A DNA stretch of 64,000 bases from Desulfovibrionaceae bacterium (GCA_015709205.1 JACCQO010000006.1:1-64000), one strand, 5' to 3'. Positions 38,930 to 48,606 are shown, counted from the first letter of the stretch. Notes: generated by a model not told the origin, from the sequence alone. Translations and numbers: made by a program.

Positions 38930-39934
38930 TCAGCGTTGGTGAAGAGTTGTAAGGTAGGCGCCAAGCGCCCTGATTCGCTGGTCTTCTCCATGATCCTCCA
39001 ACAACGGACGAAATATCTTGCGCGCCTCGTCCACCCGTTCCGTGCGCGTGAGCGCGAGAACCAGGTTGTAGCGCGTCTCCACGTCGCCCGGGGCCAGGGC
39101 CAGGGCCCGGGACAATTGGGCGACCGCCGTGGACCAGCGGTCCTGCTTCATGGCCAGAAAGCCCTGCCATTTGATCACCGACACGCTCTCCGCGCCCACG
39201 ATGGCGGCGAGTTCCTCCACGTCCTTCTGCATCCCCCCCACGTCGCCGGTCTTGGCCGCGGCCGTGAGCGTGCGTTCCAGCGTGCGGATGCGCATGTTGC
39301 GCTGGGCCTGGCTGGTGAAGTGCTGGGCGAGCATGCGCTCGCGCTCCTGGGCAGAGGCGGGCGTGGCGGAGGCCGCGTCCTGGGGGGCGGAAAGGGCCGC
39401 GCCCTCCTGCATCCTGCCCGGGGGCGGCGGCGCGTCCATGGCGGCCAGGCGCGCCGTGTCCTCCAGGGCCTTCTGTTCGGCCGCACGCCTGGCGACGTCG
39501 GCCTCCTTGGCCTTGCTCTTGGCCTCCAGTTCGGCCAGGGCCTTGGCCTGGGCCTCGGCCAGAGCCTGGGCCTCGGCGGCCTTCTTCGCTTCCTCCTCGG
39601 CCTTGCGCTGCGCCGCTTCCTCGGCCTTGCGCCGTTCCTGGGCGCGGGCCTTGATCTCCTCGGGGCCGGGGGCGCCGCTGCGCGCCACCTCGCGCGGGGC
39701 GGGCGCACCGGGCGCCCCGGGCAGCCGGCCCAGTTCGCCGTCCAGGTACCAGGCCACGCCCATCATGCCCACGCCCATCAGCACGAACAGGCCTGCGGCG
39801 ATGAGCACCAGGCGGCGCATGCGCCGTCGGCCCGACGGTTTGGGTTTGGCCGCGGCCGCCGGGGGCAGGCCGCCGGGTTCGGCGGCCGCCTTCTGGCGGC
39901 GGAGCTGTTCGAGGCTGCGGTAGATCAGGCTCAT
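38930..39934 (-). CDS. MshN-like membrane-anchored TPR protein of pilus biogenesis
   Basis: A 334-residue protein starting MSLIYRSLEQLRRQK, the MshN-type opening. A helix at about residues 41-63 anchors it; then come an Ala/Glu/Lys/Arg-rich charged helix (about 90-165) and a C-terminal TPR region (about 235-330). MshN is an accessory periplasmic factor of MSHA pili. ATG 39934 is preferred to a TTG two codons upstream because AGGGA is suitably spaced. It is ten bases from the secretin gene. Confidence 0.82.
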   Translation of the reverse strand: MSLIYRSLEQLRRQKAAAEPGGLPPAAAAKPKPSGRRRMRRLVLIAAGLFVLMGVGMMGVAWYLDGELGRLPGAPGAPAPREVARSGAPGPEEIKARAQERRKAEEAAQRKAEEEAKKAAEAQALAEAQAKALAELEAKSKAKEADVARRAAEQKALEDTARLAAMDAPPPPGRMQEGAALSAPQDAASATPASAQERERMLAQHFTSQAQRNMRIRTLERTLTAAAKTGDVGGMQKDVEELAAIVGAESVSVIKWQGFLAMKQDRWSTAVAQLSRALALAPGDVETRYNLVLALTRTERVDEARKIFRPLLEDHGEDQRIRALGAYLTTLHQR

Positions 39935-39943
39935 GAGCAATCC

Positions 39944-41554
39944 CTAGATGACCTTGACGTGCATGAGGATGACCAGTTCGGTGGCGGACTCGGTCTTGAC
40001 CTTGTCCTTGAAGAGCCAGCCCAGCACGGGCACGTCCATGGCCCCGGGCAGGCCGCGGTCCGCGTTGGAATGGTTCTTCTCGATCATCCCGCCGATGACG
40101 ATGGTGTCGCCGCTGTGCACCTTCAGGGTGGTGCTCACGTTCTGCACCTCGGTCACGGGCAGGGTGATGGTGTCGTCGCCCACGGTGGCCGTGCGCGTGA
40201 GGTCCGAATCGCTCTTGATCGGGAAGATCTGCAGGTCCACTTCGTTGAGGTCGTTGACGAAGGGATACACGCCGAGCATCACGCCGGAAAAGGCGCTGGC
40301 CGTGGTCGTGGAATAGTTGGTGTTGCTGTTGTCGTCCGTGGTGCGGGTGATCTGGCTGATGTACCGCTCCGTGGTGCCGGAGGTGATCAGCGCGGGCTGG
40401 CCGTGGCGGGCGCGGATGTGCGGGTTGGAGATCACCTTGACCCCGCCGAAGGTCTGCAGGGCCTCCACCGTGGCCTGGATGGCCTCCTCGCCGCTGGAGC
40501 GCGTCAGCTGCATGACCCCGGCGGGCTGGTCGCTGGAAACCACGTAGGCCGACTGGCCGCTGCCCACGGTATGGTCCGCGGCCCACTGGACCCCGAAGCC
40601 GTACTCGCCGATGCGGTTCATGACCCAGCTCCACTGGATGCCCATGCTGAAGTTGTCCGAGAGGGTGACCTGGAGGATGCGCGCCTCGATGATCACCTGG
40701 CGCGCCATCTTGGCCTTGAGGTCGTTGACGAGCTGGGCCACGCTGGCCATTTTCGAGGGCGTGGTGCGCACCAGGAGCGATCCGGCCACCGGGTCGAGCA
40801 CGAACCGTTCGCCGTTTTCCCCCTTTACGGCGGCCTCCTTCGGGACGATTTCCTCCAGGCTTTTTTTCAGGAAATCGTACAGGGAATCGGACTCGATGCC
40901 CTTGCCGTAGGTGGAGGAGATCTTGAAGTTGCCCTCCAGCCCGCCGGCGCCGGAGGTGTCGCTGGCCGAGCCGTAGATGTCCCCGCCGTTGTCCAGTTCC
41001 ACCTCGGTCTTGGCGTTGATGAAGTCGAGCTTGAACATGCGTTCGGCGTAGCGCTGCACGAACAGGGTGTTGTCGCTGACGTCCCAGGCCAGGTCGTAGG
41101 CCTTGAGCAGTTTGCTGACGACCACGGAGGAGGGCGTGTCCACGAAGCTGATGGTGATGGTGTTCTCCAGGCTGATGTCCGGCTCGATGACCAGGTTCAG
41201 CCCGGCGTTGCGCGCGACCACGTAGAGCACGTTGTGCAGGGTCTCGCCGCGCATGGTGATGGTGATGGGGATCTCCTCCAGCGGATTGTAGGTCGGCGTC
41301 ATGGGCTCCACGGGCGCGGGCGGCTCGACGTTGCGGGATTCGAGCTGGTGTTCGAGGTCGCGCAGCCGCTGGGCCTGCTCCATTTCCGTGCGCGTGGCGT
41401 TGGCCAGGGGCAGGTAGGACACGTCGCCCTTGAGGCGGTCGTTGCCCGCGGCGCAGCCGCCCAGAAGCACGGCGGCGAGCAGCGCCGCGCACAGCGCGCG
41501 CCAGGGGCGCGCCGGGCGTCTGCCGGGCCGGGGCGGAAAGAATCGGGTTCGCAT
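39944..41554 (-). CDS. MshL/PilQ-like secretin lipoprotein
   Basis: A 536-residue outer-membrane channel. The signal sequence ends in lipobox LLGGC (C34). An N-domain with NAGLNLVIEPDISLENTITI follows, and the secretin domain (about 285-535) includes VKVISNPHIRARHGQPALI and the VPVLGWLFKDKVK insert near the C-terminus. It forms the pore for pilus exit. AGGA precedes ATG 41554. Place in the operon matches mshL. Confidence 0.92.
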   Translation of the reverse strand: MRTRFFPPRPGRRPARPWRALCAALLAAVLLGGCAAGNDRLKGDVSYLPLANATRTEMEQAQRLRDLEHQLESRNVEPPAPVEPMTPTYNPLEEIPITITMRGETLHNVLYVVARNAGLNLVIEPDISLENTITISFVDTPSSVVVSKLLKAYDLAWDVSDNTLFVQRYAERMFKLDFINAKTEVELDNGGDIYGSASDTSGAGGLEGNFKISSTYGKGIESDSLYDFLKKSLEEIVPKEAAVKGENGERFVLDPVAGSLLVRTTPSKMASVAQLVNDLKAKMARQVIIEARILQVTLSDNFSMGIQWSWVMNRIGEYGFGVQWAADHTVGSGQSAYVVSSDQPAGVMQLTRSSGEEAIQATVEALQTFGGVKVISNPHIRARHGQPALITSGTTERYISQITRTTDDNSNTNYSTTTASAFSGVMLGVYPFVNDLNEVDLQIFPIKSDSDLTRTATVGDDTITLPVTEVQNVSTTLKVHSGDTIVIGGMIEKNHSNADRGLPGAMDVPVLGWLFKDKVKTESATELVILMHVKVI

Positions 41555-41590
41555 CGTGGTCCTCGCTATGGCTTCCAGCGGCGCGGCGCG

Positions 41591-42226
41591 CTACTGGCTG
41601 GTGGTTTTTCCCAGGAGCTTGGCGGCGTCCTGCGCCTTTTGTTCCGCCGTGCGCGTGGCCTCGGCGGGCTTTTCCTGTTGCTGGGGCTCTTCCTTCTTGG
41701 CCGTGCCGGGCTTGAACAGGCTCACGGAATGCAGCGGCGACCAGGGGATGCGTTCCTCCTGGCCCTCGATCTCCAGGACCACTCCGTCCGGCTCGATGCT
41801 CGCCACGCGGCGGCCGTCGGCCAGGAGGCTGCCTTCCTCGTAGGCCACGCCGTTGAGCACCGCGAAACGGCCGCCCGGGCCGACCATGATCAGGCTCAGG
41901 ACCACGGCGCGCGAGGGCTGCTCGCCGGGCGTGGCGGCGGCCTGGGGCTGGGTGGCGAGCTTGTCCACCAGCAGGCCGCGCACCGGGCGGATCTCCGGGT
42001 GCGGAGCGCGGCGCTGGGTGTCCCGGCGCAGGGCCGTGACCGTGGATTGCAGCGAGGCCATCTCCTGGGGCGAGGGCAGGGGCAGCTCCTTGCGCTTGAC
42101 CGGGCGGTTCGGCGTCTCGCGCAGCAGGGTGGTGCCCGTGTCCGTGCCCACCCAGCTCAGGGCCGCGATCACCACTCCCAGGGCCGCGATCCAGCGCCAG
42201 ACGATCTGCCTGCGGTACGGGTGCAC
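41591..42226 (-). CDS. PilP/MshK-like periplasmic alignment protein
   Basis: A 211-residue protein starting at GTG 42226, just after the stop of the upstream gene. It has one membrane helix (IVWRWIAALGVVIAALSW), a linker, and then a small beta domain, GGRFAVLNGVAYEEGSLL and VASIEPDGVVLEIEGQEERI, similar to the HR domain of PilP/GspC. A Lys/Glu/Gln-rich C-terminus follows. It likely links the inner-membrane platform to the secretin. Family assignment is from topology and position. Confidence 0.75.
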   Translation of the reverse strand: MHPYRRQIVWRWIAALGVVIAALSWVGTDTGTTLLRETPNRPVKRKELPLPSPQEMASLQSTVTALRRDTQRRAPHPEIRPVRGLLVDKLATQPQAAATPGEQPSRAVVLSLIMVGPGGRFAVLNGVAYEEGSLLADGRRVASIEPDGVVLEIEGQEERIPWSPLHSVSLFKPGTAKKEEPQQQEKPAEATRTAEQKAQDAAKLLGKTTSQ

Positions 42227-42227
42227 G

Positions 42228-45152
42228 TCAGTTGCCCCCCTTGGCCGCGTTTCCGGTCGGGTTCGGGGCCGTGTCCGCGGGCATCTCCGCCGGCAGATCG
42301 AGGGCCACATTGAACTGGTTGCCCTGGATGTCCAGGCGGATGGACTGGGCCACGAGCCGGAAGCCCGCGTTCTGCAGGGCCTCCAGATACTCCGCGTACA
42401 CGCGTTGCGCGTGGGCCAGGCCCAACTCCACCTCGCCGCGCAGGGCCACGTCCGTGCCGGCCAGCCTGTAGGTCGCGCTGACCTCGTCGATGCGCACCGC
42501 CGTGGGCTTGGTGGCCGCGAGCCGGTTCCATAGCTCGGCGGGCGAGGGTGCGTAGGCCGCCAGGTTGATGGTGTCGGCCATGGCCAACACGGGCTTGAGG
42601 TCCTTGGATTGGTAGTGCGGCAGCTTGGGCATGCGCTGCTCCACCATCTTGATCTGGCGCAGCAGGGCCACGTTGGCCTCTTCCACCTCGTTGGAGGTCC
42701 GGAGCAGGTAGACCATGCCCGCGCCCAGTCCGATGACCAGCAGCAGCAGCGCGGCCCAGAGCCATTTTTCCCCGAGCTCCAGGGGACGCAGGACGCGCTC
42801 CTCCTTGGGCCCGAGGGCGGTGGTCTTGTTCACGCGGCCCACGATGGTGGGCAGGGCGGAGTAGTAGCGGCCCTCGGGGTTCTCGAGCTCGACCACGGGC
42901 CAGAGCTTGAGCGGGACCTTCCAGGCCGGATGCGGCTTCCACTTCAGGCTCCGGGTCAGGGGTTCGATCCAGTCGATGGCCTCGATCTCGTCGCCCAGGG
43001 CGTGGCGGATGGGCTCCATCTCGCGCTGCAGGGCAAAGAGCCCCTCGGTCAGCGAGTTCTCGTCGTCGCCGAGCATCATGATGCGCCGGGCCGAAAGAAC
43101 GTTCTCGCCGCGCCCGGCCACGAGCACGATGGATTCCCGCATGCGCATGGCCAGCACGCGCGGCTGCTTCTTGCCCAGGCTGCGCAGGAGGCCGAAGAGC
43201 AGGCCGAAGCTGTCCTGGATGGTGAAGCCGGGGTCGTAGCCCTCGTAGGCCTGGAGCAGGGCCTGGTAGCGCTGGCGGGGATAGACCTGGTAGAAGACGT
43301 TCGTCTCGTTTTTGCCCTTGCGCGACTTGGCGTAGATGTGCGCGACGTCGTCGCGCCCCATTTCGCCCTGCTCCTCAAGATGTTTGCGGAGCATGACGTC
43401 GGCGTACTTGAGCTCGGAGTGCAGGTCGGTGACGCCCACGGAGAGGGATTCCTGGAAGTCCAGCACGTAGGTGAAGTGGCGGTAGTACTCGTTGATGGAC
43501 TTCATCTGGCGGATGGCGTTGTCGGCCATGAGGAATTTCTCGCCGCCGTACTCCAGGACCGTCGGGGGCAGCTTCTTCTGGCGCAGGACCGCCCAGGCGG
43601 AGTCGTCCGGGCTCGGTTCGGCGCGCTTGGGGGCGGCGGCGTCCGCACCGCCCTTGCCACTCGGGCCGTCGCCGCTTGCGCCGGATGCTCCGCCTGTGGC
43701 GGCGGCCGGGGCGGACTGGCCGGGTGCGACCCGGCCGGGGGCAGACGGGCCAGGGGCGGCCGGGGCCGGAGCGGGCTGGACAGGCTCGGTCGTGGCGTAC
43801 GCAGGCCGGTCCTCGCGCCTGCCGTCCAGGGACGGCGGGGCGAGCTGCACGGCCGGGCCGTTGAAATCGGCCTCGGCCGTGGGCAGGGTGGAGCCGGAAA
43901 AATCGTCGGCCAGTCCGTTGTCGTCCGTTTCGCTCGCGGCGGCCTTGGTGGCGGTGGTTCTGCCCTGGCCCGTGGAGAGGTCCAGGTCCGGGAAGAGTTC
44001 CTCGGGCGACGGCAGCCGCCGCGCGGCTTTCCGGGCGTCTTCCGGTTCGGCCTCGGCCCCGGTTGCGGCCTCCATTGTGGCTTCCTGCGTGGCTTGGAGG
44101 GCCTCCACGTCCACCTCGACCACTTCCGCTTCGGCCGCCGCCAGGTCGCCGGAAATCCCGTTCGCCGCCCTCCCGTCCGCAACGCCGGGTCCGGAAGGCG
44201 CTCCCGGCGCGGTGCGCGCGGCCGCTTCCGGGAACATTCCCTCCGTGTCGGCGGGGATTCCGTCGGGAATTCCGTCCGCCAATGCGTCGGGGGCCGGACC
44301 GAAGTCCGCGCCCAGGTCCGCGCCCAGATCGGCCCCTGAATCGGCCACCGGACCGGTTCCGAAATCCGTTTCCGAATCCGCGCCCGGTGTTGCCGACGCG
44401 CCGTAATCAAGATGCGCGTCCATTCCCGGCCCGCCGAATTCCGCCTCCAGGCCTCCGGCGGCGACGTCGCCGAACGGTGCGCCGTCCGGCGCAGCGGCCG
44501 GAATGTCCGCACCGGAGGACGGCGCGGCCGCTGCCGCGGCCGCGGAAAGATCGAAGGACGCCAGCCCGGGAATTTCCAGGTCACCGTCCACCGGGCCGTC
44601 GGCGCTGGTCCGGTCCAGGTCGCGGCCGTCGCCGTGGAGCGGCCCGGCCGTGGCCCGGGCGTCGATGGGCGGCGTTCCACCCGGCCATTCCAGGTCCGCG
44701 GGCAACTCCTGGTACACGGGCTCCGGCCGGTCTTCGCGGCCCAGCCCCTGCGGGGGGACGGCTTCCGCGCTCTGCGCGGGGATCGTTTCGGCCGGTAGGA
44801 CGGCGGCGGGCGAGGGCGGCGGGCCGGGTTCGGGCCCGTCGTCCACGATGGTCGCAAAGGCGGGTTCGTCGTCCGCAAGCATTCCGGCCGGGGTGGGGCC
44901 GTCGGCCGCGGCCGCGCCGGGCCCGCCCGGGTCTTCGGGGGCGTCGTCCACGATGGCGGCGTAGCCCACCGTGTCCTCGCCCACCGTGACCGTCCGCTCC
45001 GGGCCTGCGGCGATAGGCTCCGGCGTCCCGTCCACGATCTCGATGGCCGCCGGGTCCACCTCCACGACCTCGATGAGTTCGGGGGAGATGTCCAGGACCT
45101 CGGGAAGGACCTCGGGTTCGGCGTTCGGGCCGTTGTGGCGGTGTTCGTCGCT
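42228..45152 (-). CDS. MshI/PilN-like platform protein with a 520-residue disordered N-terminus
   Basis: A 974-residue protein. Residues 1 to about 520 are Ala, Pro, Gly, Asp and Glu-rich with almost no predicted folded structure. Residues 532-790 look like a PilM/GspL-type cytoplasmic domain. A helix follows at 797-817 (WLWAALLLLVIGLGAGMVYLL), then a coiled coil and a periplasmic alpha/beta domain to 974, as in PilN. So it seems to fuse PilM- and PilN-like parts, as MshI does. ATG 45152 is preferred; a GTG 33 bases earlier is possible. Position between PilO- and PilP-like genes supports the role. Confidence 0.78.
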   Translation of the reverse strand, partial: SDEHRHNGPNAEPEVLPEVLDISPELIEVVEVDPAAIEIVDGTPEPIAAGPERTVTVGEDTVGYAAIVDDAPEDPGGPGAAAADGPTPAGMLADDEPAFATIVDDGPEPGPPPSPAAVLPAETIPAQSAEAVPPQGLGREDRPEPVYQELPADLEWPGGTPPIDARATAGPLHGDGRDLDRTSADGPVDGDLEIPGLASFDLSAAAAAAAPSSGADIPAAAPDGAPFGDVAAGGLEAEFGGPGMDAHLDYGASATPGADSETDFGTGPVADSGADLGADLGADFGPAPDALADGIPDGIPADTEGMFPEAAARTAPGAPSGPGVADGRAANGISGDLAAAEAEVVEVDVEALQATQEATMEAATGAEAEPEDARKAARRLPSPEELFPDLDLSTGQGRTTATKAAASETDDNGLADDFSGSTLPTAEADFNGPAVQLAPPSLDGRREDRPAYATTEPVQPAPAPAAPGPSAPGRVAPGQSAPAAATGGASGASGDGPSGKGGADAAAPKRAEPSPDDSAWAVLRQKKLPPTVLEYGGEKFLMADNAIRQMKSINEYYRHFTYVLDFQESLSVGVTDLHSELKYADVMLRKHLEEQGEMGRDDVAHIYAKSRKGKNETNVFYQVYPRQRYQALLQAYEGYDPGFTIQDSFGLLFGLLRSLGKKQPRVLAMRMRESIVLVAGRGENVLSARRIMMLGDDENSLTEGLFALQREMEPIRHALGDEIEAIDWIEPLTRSLKWKPHPAWKVPLKLWPVVELENPEGRYYSALPTIVGRVNKTTALGPKEERVLRPLELGEKWLWAALLLLVIGLGAGMVYLLRTSNEVEEANVALLRQIKMVEQRMPKLPHYQSKDLKPVLAMADTINLAAYAPSPAELWNRLAATKPTAVRIDEVSATYRLAGTDVALRGEVELGLAHAQRVYAEYLEALQNAGFRLVAQSIRLDIQGNQFNVALDLPAEMPADTAPNPTGNAAKGGN

Positions 45153-45188
45153 CATGAAACGGATTCGCTCGTTGTGCCGGTTCACGGG

Positions 45189-45710
45189 CTACAGGCCGCC
45201 CAGTTTGGGGATCAGGAATTCGCCCTGCACGGTGACGCCGAAATGTTGTTCCCCAGCGCCGACGGGCGTGGCCGCCGGGGCCGGCGCCTTGGCCCCCTTC
45301 GCTCGCGTGGCAGGAGCCGGGCCGGCCACATTGGCGTCGCGGCGGATGGCGAAATGCTCGGGCTTGAACCAGTAGCCCGTGGTCTGCGGGTCGCCGTTGG
45401 ACAGGAACACGAGCAGTTGTTCCAACTCGGGCCAGGAAAGGTTGCGCTGGATGTCCACGTGGTTGGAAAACCAGTTGGAGGGCTCCACGCGGGCCTTCTG
45501 GACGTCTTCCCACAGGGTGTTCCAGGCCTGGATGCGCTCGGCCTCGCGCGTGAGCTGGCGCTCCTGCTCGCGCAGGTCGGCGAGCTGCTTTTCCAGCTGT
45601 TTCTGGTAGCCCTGCTTGCCCTGGAACCCCTTGTAGAGTTCGTTGATCTGATAGATCCCCCCTGCGGCGAGCAGGGCGAGGAGCAGGCTGGCTATCCATT
45701 TCATGCGCAT
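45189..45710 (-). CDS. PilO/MshJ-like inner-membrane platform protein
   Basis: A 173-residue protein with an N-terminal membrane helix (residues 4-20), a coiled coil (about 30-60) and a small periplasmic domain with LSWPELEQLLVFLSNGDPQT. It ends in GVTVQGEFLIPKLGGL. PilO pairs with PilN in the alignment complex. The first of two close ATGs is used because AGGA is seven bases before it. Assigned from topology and operon order. Confidence 0.8.
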   Translation of the reverse strand: MRMKWIASLLLALLAAGGIYQINELYKGFQGKQGYQKQLEKQLADLREQERQLTREAERIQAWNTLWEDVQKARVEPSNWFSNHVDIQRNLSWPELEQLLVFLSNGDPQTTGYWFKPEHFAIRRDANVAGPAPATRAKGAKAPAPAATPVGAGEQHFGVTVQGEFLIPKLGGL

Positions 45711-45719
45711 GGCGGCTTC

Positions 45720-46955
45720 CTATTTGATGCTGGACATCAACTGGTACACCGGCATGAGCACGCCCGCAATGACCAGGGCGAAGATGAGGCCCAGGAAGAC
45801 GATCATGGCCGGTTCCAGGGATTTGCCCAGCACCTCCACCAGGGCGGAGAGCTTGTCGCGATAGATGGAGGCCACGTATTCGGTCTGTTCCTCCATCTTG
45901 CCGGTCTGCTCGCCCACGGCGATCATGCGCACGGCGAAGGGGTGCATGGCCTTGGTGGCGCGCAGGGCGTTGGAAAGGGTCTGCCCGGCGCGGATCTCCT
46001 CCTGCACCAGCCCCAGCCGTTTTTCGTACACCGCGTTGGAGACCGTTCCGGTGATGATCTCCAGGGTGCGCAGCACGCCGATGCCCGCGGCGAGCATGAT
46101 GCCCAGGTATTCGCTGACGCGCGCGATGAGCGATGTCTCGATGATCGAACGGATGACCGGCATGTGGAGCATGACCAGGTCCTTGGCGTAGCGCAACCGC
46201 TTGAATTTTTTCGTCAGGAATTGGAGGACCAGGACCGCTCCCACGGCCGAGCCCAGGGTCATCACGAAGTAGTTGGCGAACCAGTCGGAGATCATGATCA
46301 GCAGGCGCGTGGTGAAGGGCAACTCGATGTTCATCTGCGTGAACAGGCTGACGATCATGGGCACCACGAACATGAACCAGAAGGCCGACGCGCCGATGAC
46401 CACCACGCCCAGGAACGACGGATACATCAGCGCGCGCTTGGTGGAGCCGATGATCTCGTCCAGGTGCAGGAGGTGGTCGCCGGACTTCTTGAGCATGTTG
46501 TCGAGCTGGCCGGTCTCCTCGCCGATGCGGCACATGTTCTGGATCAGGGGGGAGAAGACCTTCTCGTGGCGCTGGATGGCCTCGGAGAACGTCTGGCCGG
46601 ACTCGATGTCCGTGACGACGAACTTGAGCGTCTGCTTGAGCGCGGGGTTCTTGATGTCTTCGAGCACGTCGTGCAGCGAGGTGAGCACGGGCACGCCCGC
46701 GGAAAGGAGCATGGAGAGGTTGTTGAGGATCTCGGCGATCTCCTTGCGGGTGATCTTGGTCATGGCCCGCGACAGGCGGGTGAAGATCGTGAAGATGGCG
46801 GGCACGGTCTGGACGCTGAGCACCGTGCCGCCCTGGCGCTCCAGGTAGCGGACCGCGGGCGGAACCTCGTCGAAGGGCAACTCCACCGTGCCGCGGACGG
46901 TCTTGCCCTTTTCGTCGAGGATCTTGTAGCGGAAGGAGCGGATCGTGGCGGCCAT
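45720..46955 (-). CDS. MshG/PilC-like inner-membrane core protein
   Basis: A 411-residue GspF-family protein with two copies of the T2SSF helical domain (about residues 75-200 and 275-400), three membrane helices and GEETGQLDNML / GEQTGKMEEQTE in the repeats. It is the membrane platform on which the assembly ATPase acts. GAGG precedes ATG 46955; the gene is four bases after mshE-like. Confidence 0.94.
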   Translation of the reverse strand: MAATIRSFRYKILDEKGKTVRGTVELPFDEVPPAVRYLERQGGTVLSVQTVPAIFTIFTRLSRAMTKITRKEIAEILNNLSMLLSAGVPVLTSLHDVLEDIKNPALKQTLKFVVTDIESGQTFSEAIQRHEKVFSPLIQNMCRIGEETGQLDNMLKKSGDHLLHLDEIIGSTKRALMYPSFLGVVVIGASAFWFMFVVPMIVSLFTQMNIELPFTTRLLIMISDWFANYFVMTLGSAVGAVLVLQFLTKKFKRLRYAKDLVMLHMPVIRSIIETSLIARVSEYLGIMLAAGIGVLRTLEIITGTVSNAVYEKRLGLVQEEIRAGQTLSNALRATKAMHPFAVRMIAVGEQTGKMEEQTEYVASIYRDKLSALVEVLGKSLEPAMIVFLGLIFALVIAGVLMPVYQLMSSIK

Positions 46956-46959
46956 GGGA

Positions 46960-48606
46960 TCAGTACCTCGTGCGGCCCAGCACGCGCTGCAGTTCTTCCA
47001 CGGTGGTCTGGCCCTTGACGCACTTGATCACGCCCACGTCGAAGAGGGTGCGGAAGCCCTTGGACAGGGCGTTTTCGGTCAGCGCGGCCAGGGGCGCGTC
47101 CTGTTCGAGCATGTCCCGCAGCTCCTTGTCCAGCACCAGGATCTCGTAGACCAGGGTGCGGCCCAGGTAGCCGGTGTGGTTGCAGGAATCGCACCGCGCG
47201 CCCTTGTGCAGGGTCTTCACGTCCACGCCCAGGTACTCCAGTTCCTCGGGCGTGGGCGTATACGCGGTCTTGCAATGCGGGCAGATGGTGCGCACCAACC
47301 GCTGGCTGACCACGCAGACCAGGGATTCGGACATGGTCAGGTTGTCCATGTTCAGGCCCCTGAGGCGCGGGATGGCGCCCAGCGCGGTGTTGGCGTGCAG
47401 GGTGGAGAGCACCAGGTGGCCGGTGGTGGCCGCGGTGAGCGCCGTGCGCGCGGTCTCCTCGTCGCGCATTTCGCCGATGAGGATCACGTCCGGGTCGTGG
47501 CGCAGGAAGTAGCGCATGGCGTTGGAGAAGTCGTAGCCTGCGGCCTCGTTGACCTCGGTCTGGCGCGCCAGGGGCACCTTGTATTCGATGGGGTTCTCCA
47601 CCGTGAGCACGTTCTTGCCCAAGAGATCCAGGGAGATGAGCCCGGCCACCAGGGTGGTGGACTTGCCCGAGCCCGTGGGGCCGGTGAGCAGCACGATGCC
47701 GAAGGGCTCTTCGAAGGCGCGGTGCAGCTTGTCCACGTCCTCGGGCAGAAAGCCCAGGGCCGTGAGGCTGAAGCTGGCCTTTTCCTGGGAGAGCAGGCGC
47801 AGGACCAGGTTTTCGCCGTAGGGCGTGACCACGGAGGAGACGCGGATGTCGTAGCGGCGCTGGAGGATGTTCACGGACCAGCGGCCGTCCTGGGGCAGCC
47901 GCTGTTCGGAGATGTCCATGCCCGCGGTGAGCTTGATGGCCGTGATGATGCGCGCGAGCTGCCGGGGCAGGAAGAGCTCGTTGCTGAGCACGCCGTCCAC
48001 GCGGAAGCCGATGCTGATGCCCGACTCCATGGGCCGGATGTGCACGTCGGTGGTGCGGCGCTTGACCGCGAGCAGCAGCAGGTACTGCAGGAAGTTGTCC
48101 GGCGGAACGGTGTTGGATCCGTCGTTGGTCAGGGTGTCGATCTCGCGCTGGAGCAGGGTTTCGACGGGGTTTTCCAGAAAGAAGAAGTAGTTGTAGATGG
48201 AGGAAACCACGCGGGTTTCTTCCGCGAGCACGAACTTGGGGCGCAGCCCGGCGGTGCGCATGGCGGCCTGCTCCAGGGCCGGGCCCGGCAGGTCGCTGGT
48301 GGCCGTGAGCAGGCGGCCGTCCTCCACGCGGATGGGAAAGATGCGGTGGTTGAGGCAGACGTTGCGGTTGAAGCGGCGCAGGATGTCGAAGTCCGGCTCC
48401 ACGCGCGTCAGATCCATGTAGTCCAGGCCCAGCTGCGCGGCCACCGTGCTGACCAGGTCGTACTCCGACACCAGGCCCACCCGGGTGAGCACCGAGCCGA
48501 GCTTTTCGCGCGTGACCTTCTGCACCTGCAGGGCGTAGCGGATGTGCTCGTCGTCGATGTAGCCCTTTTCCTTGAGCAGGTCGCCGAGCCGGATGGGTGC
48601 GCTCAT
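46960..48606 (-). CDS. MshE/PilB-like pilus assembly ATPase with tandem c-di-GMP motifs
   Basis: A 548-residue GspE-family ATPase. At the N-terminus are two 24-residue MshEN motifs (6-29 and 35-58) with the RLG/KLG start, Gly at position 10 and final Gln, which bind c-di-GMP in Vibrio MshE. The ATPase has Walker A GPTGSGKST (309-317), GEMRDEETA and a tetracysteine zinc motif CPHC then CDSC. ATG 48606 is chosen with AAGGAAG upstream. First gene of the assembly operon, behind a promoter at 48835-48864. Confidence 0.94.
   Translation of the reverse strand: MSAPIRLGDLLKEKGYIDDEHIRYALQVQKVTREKLGSVLTRVGLVSEYDLVSTVAAQLGLDYMDLTRVEPDFDILRRFNRNVCLNHRIFPIRVEDGRLLTATSDLPGPALEQAAMRTAGLRPKFVLAEETRVVSSIYNYFFFLENPVETLLQREIDTLTNDGSNTVPPDNFLQYLLLLAVKRRTTDVHIRPMESGISIGFRVDGVLSNELFLPRQLARIITAIKLTAGMDISEQRLPQDGRWSVNILQRRYDIRVSSVVTPYGENLVLRLLSQEKASFSLTALGFLPEDVDKLHRAFEEPFGIVLLTGPTGSGKSTTLVAGLISLDLLGKNVLTVENPIEYKVPLARQTEVNEAAGYDFSNAMRYFLRHDPDVILIGEMRDEETARTALTAATTGHLVLSTLHANTALGAIPRLRGLNMDNLTMSESLVCVVSQRLVRTICPHCKTAYTPTPEELEYLGVDVKTLHKGARCDSCNHTGYLGRTLVYEILVLDKELRDMLEQDAPLAALTENALSKGFRTLFDVGVIKCVKGQTTVEELQRVLGRTRY

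Noticed and set aside
38253..38942. Plus-strand open frame of 229 codons opposite the low-GC pilin
   Set aside because: It looks less biased than other shadows, but has no family resemblance and starts inside the bidirectional terminator; the minus-strand pilin has a perfect cleavage site and ribosome-binding site.
38936..42313. Long plus-strand open frame opposite mshN-, mshL- and mshK-like genes
   Set aside because: Antisense shadow; no motif or ribosome-binding site, while the minus-strand products are clear family members.
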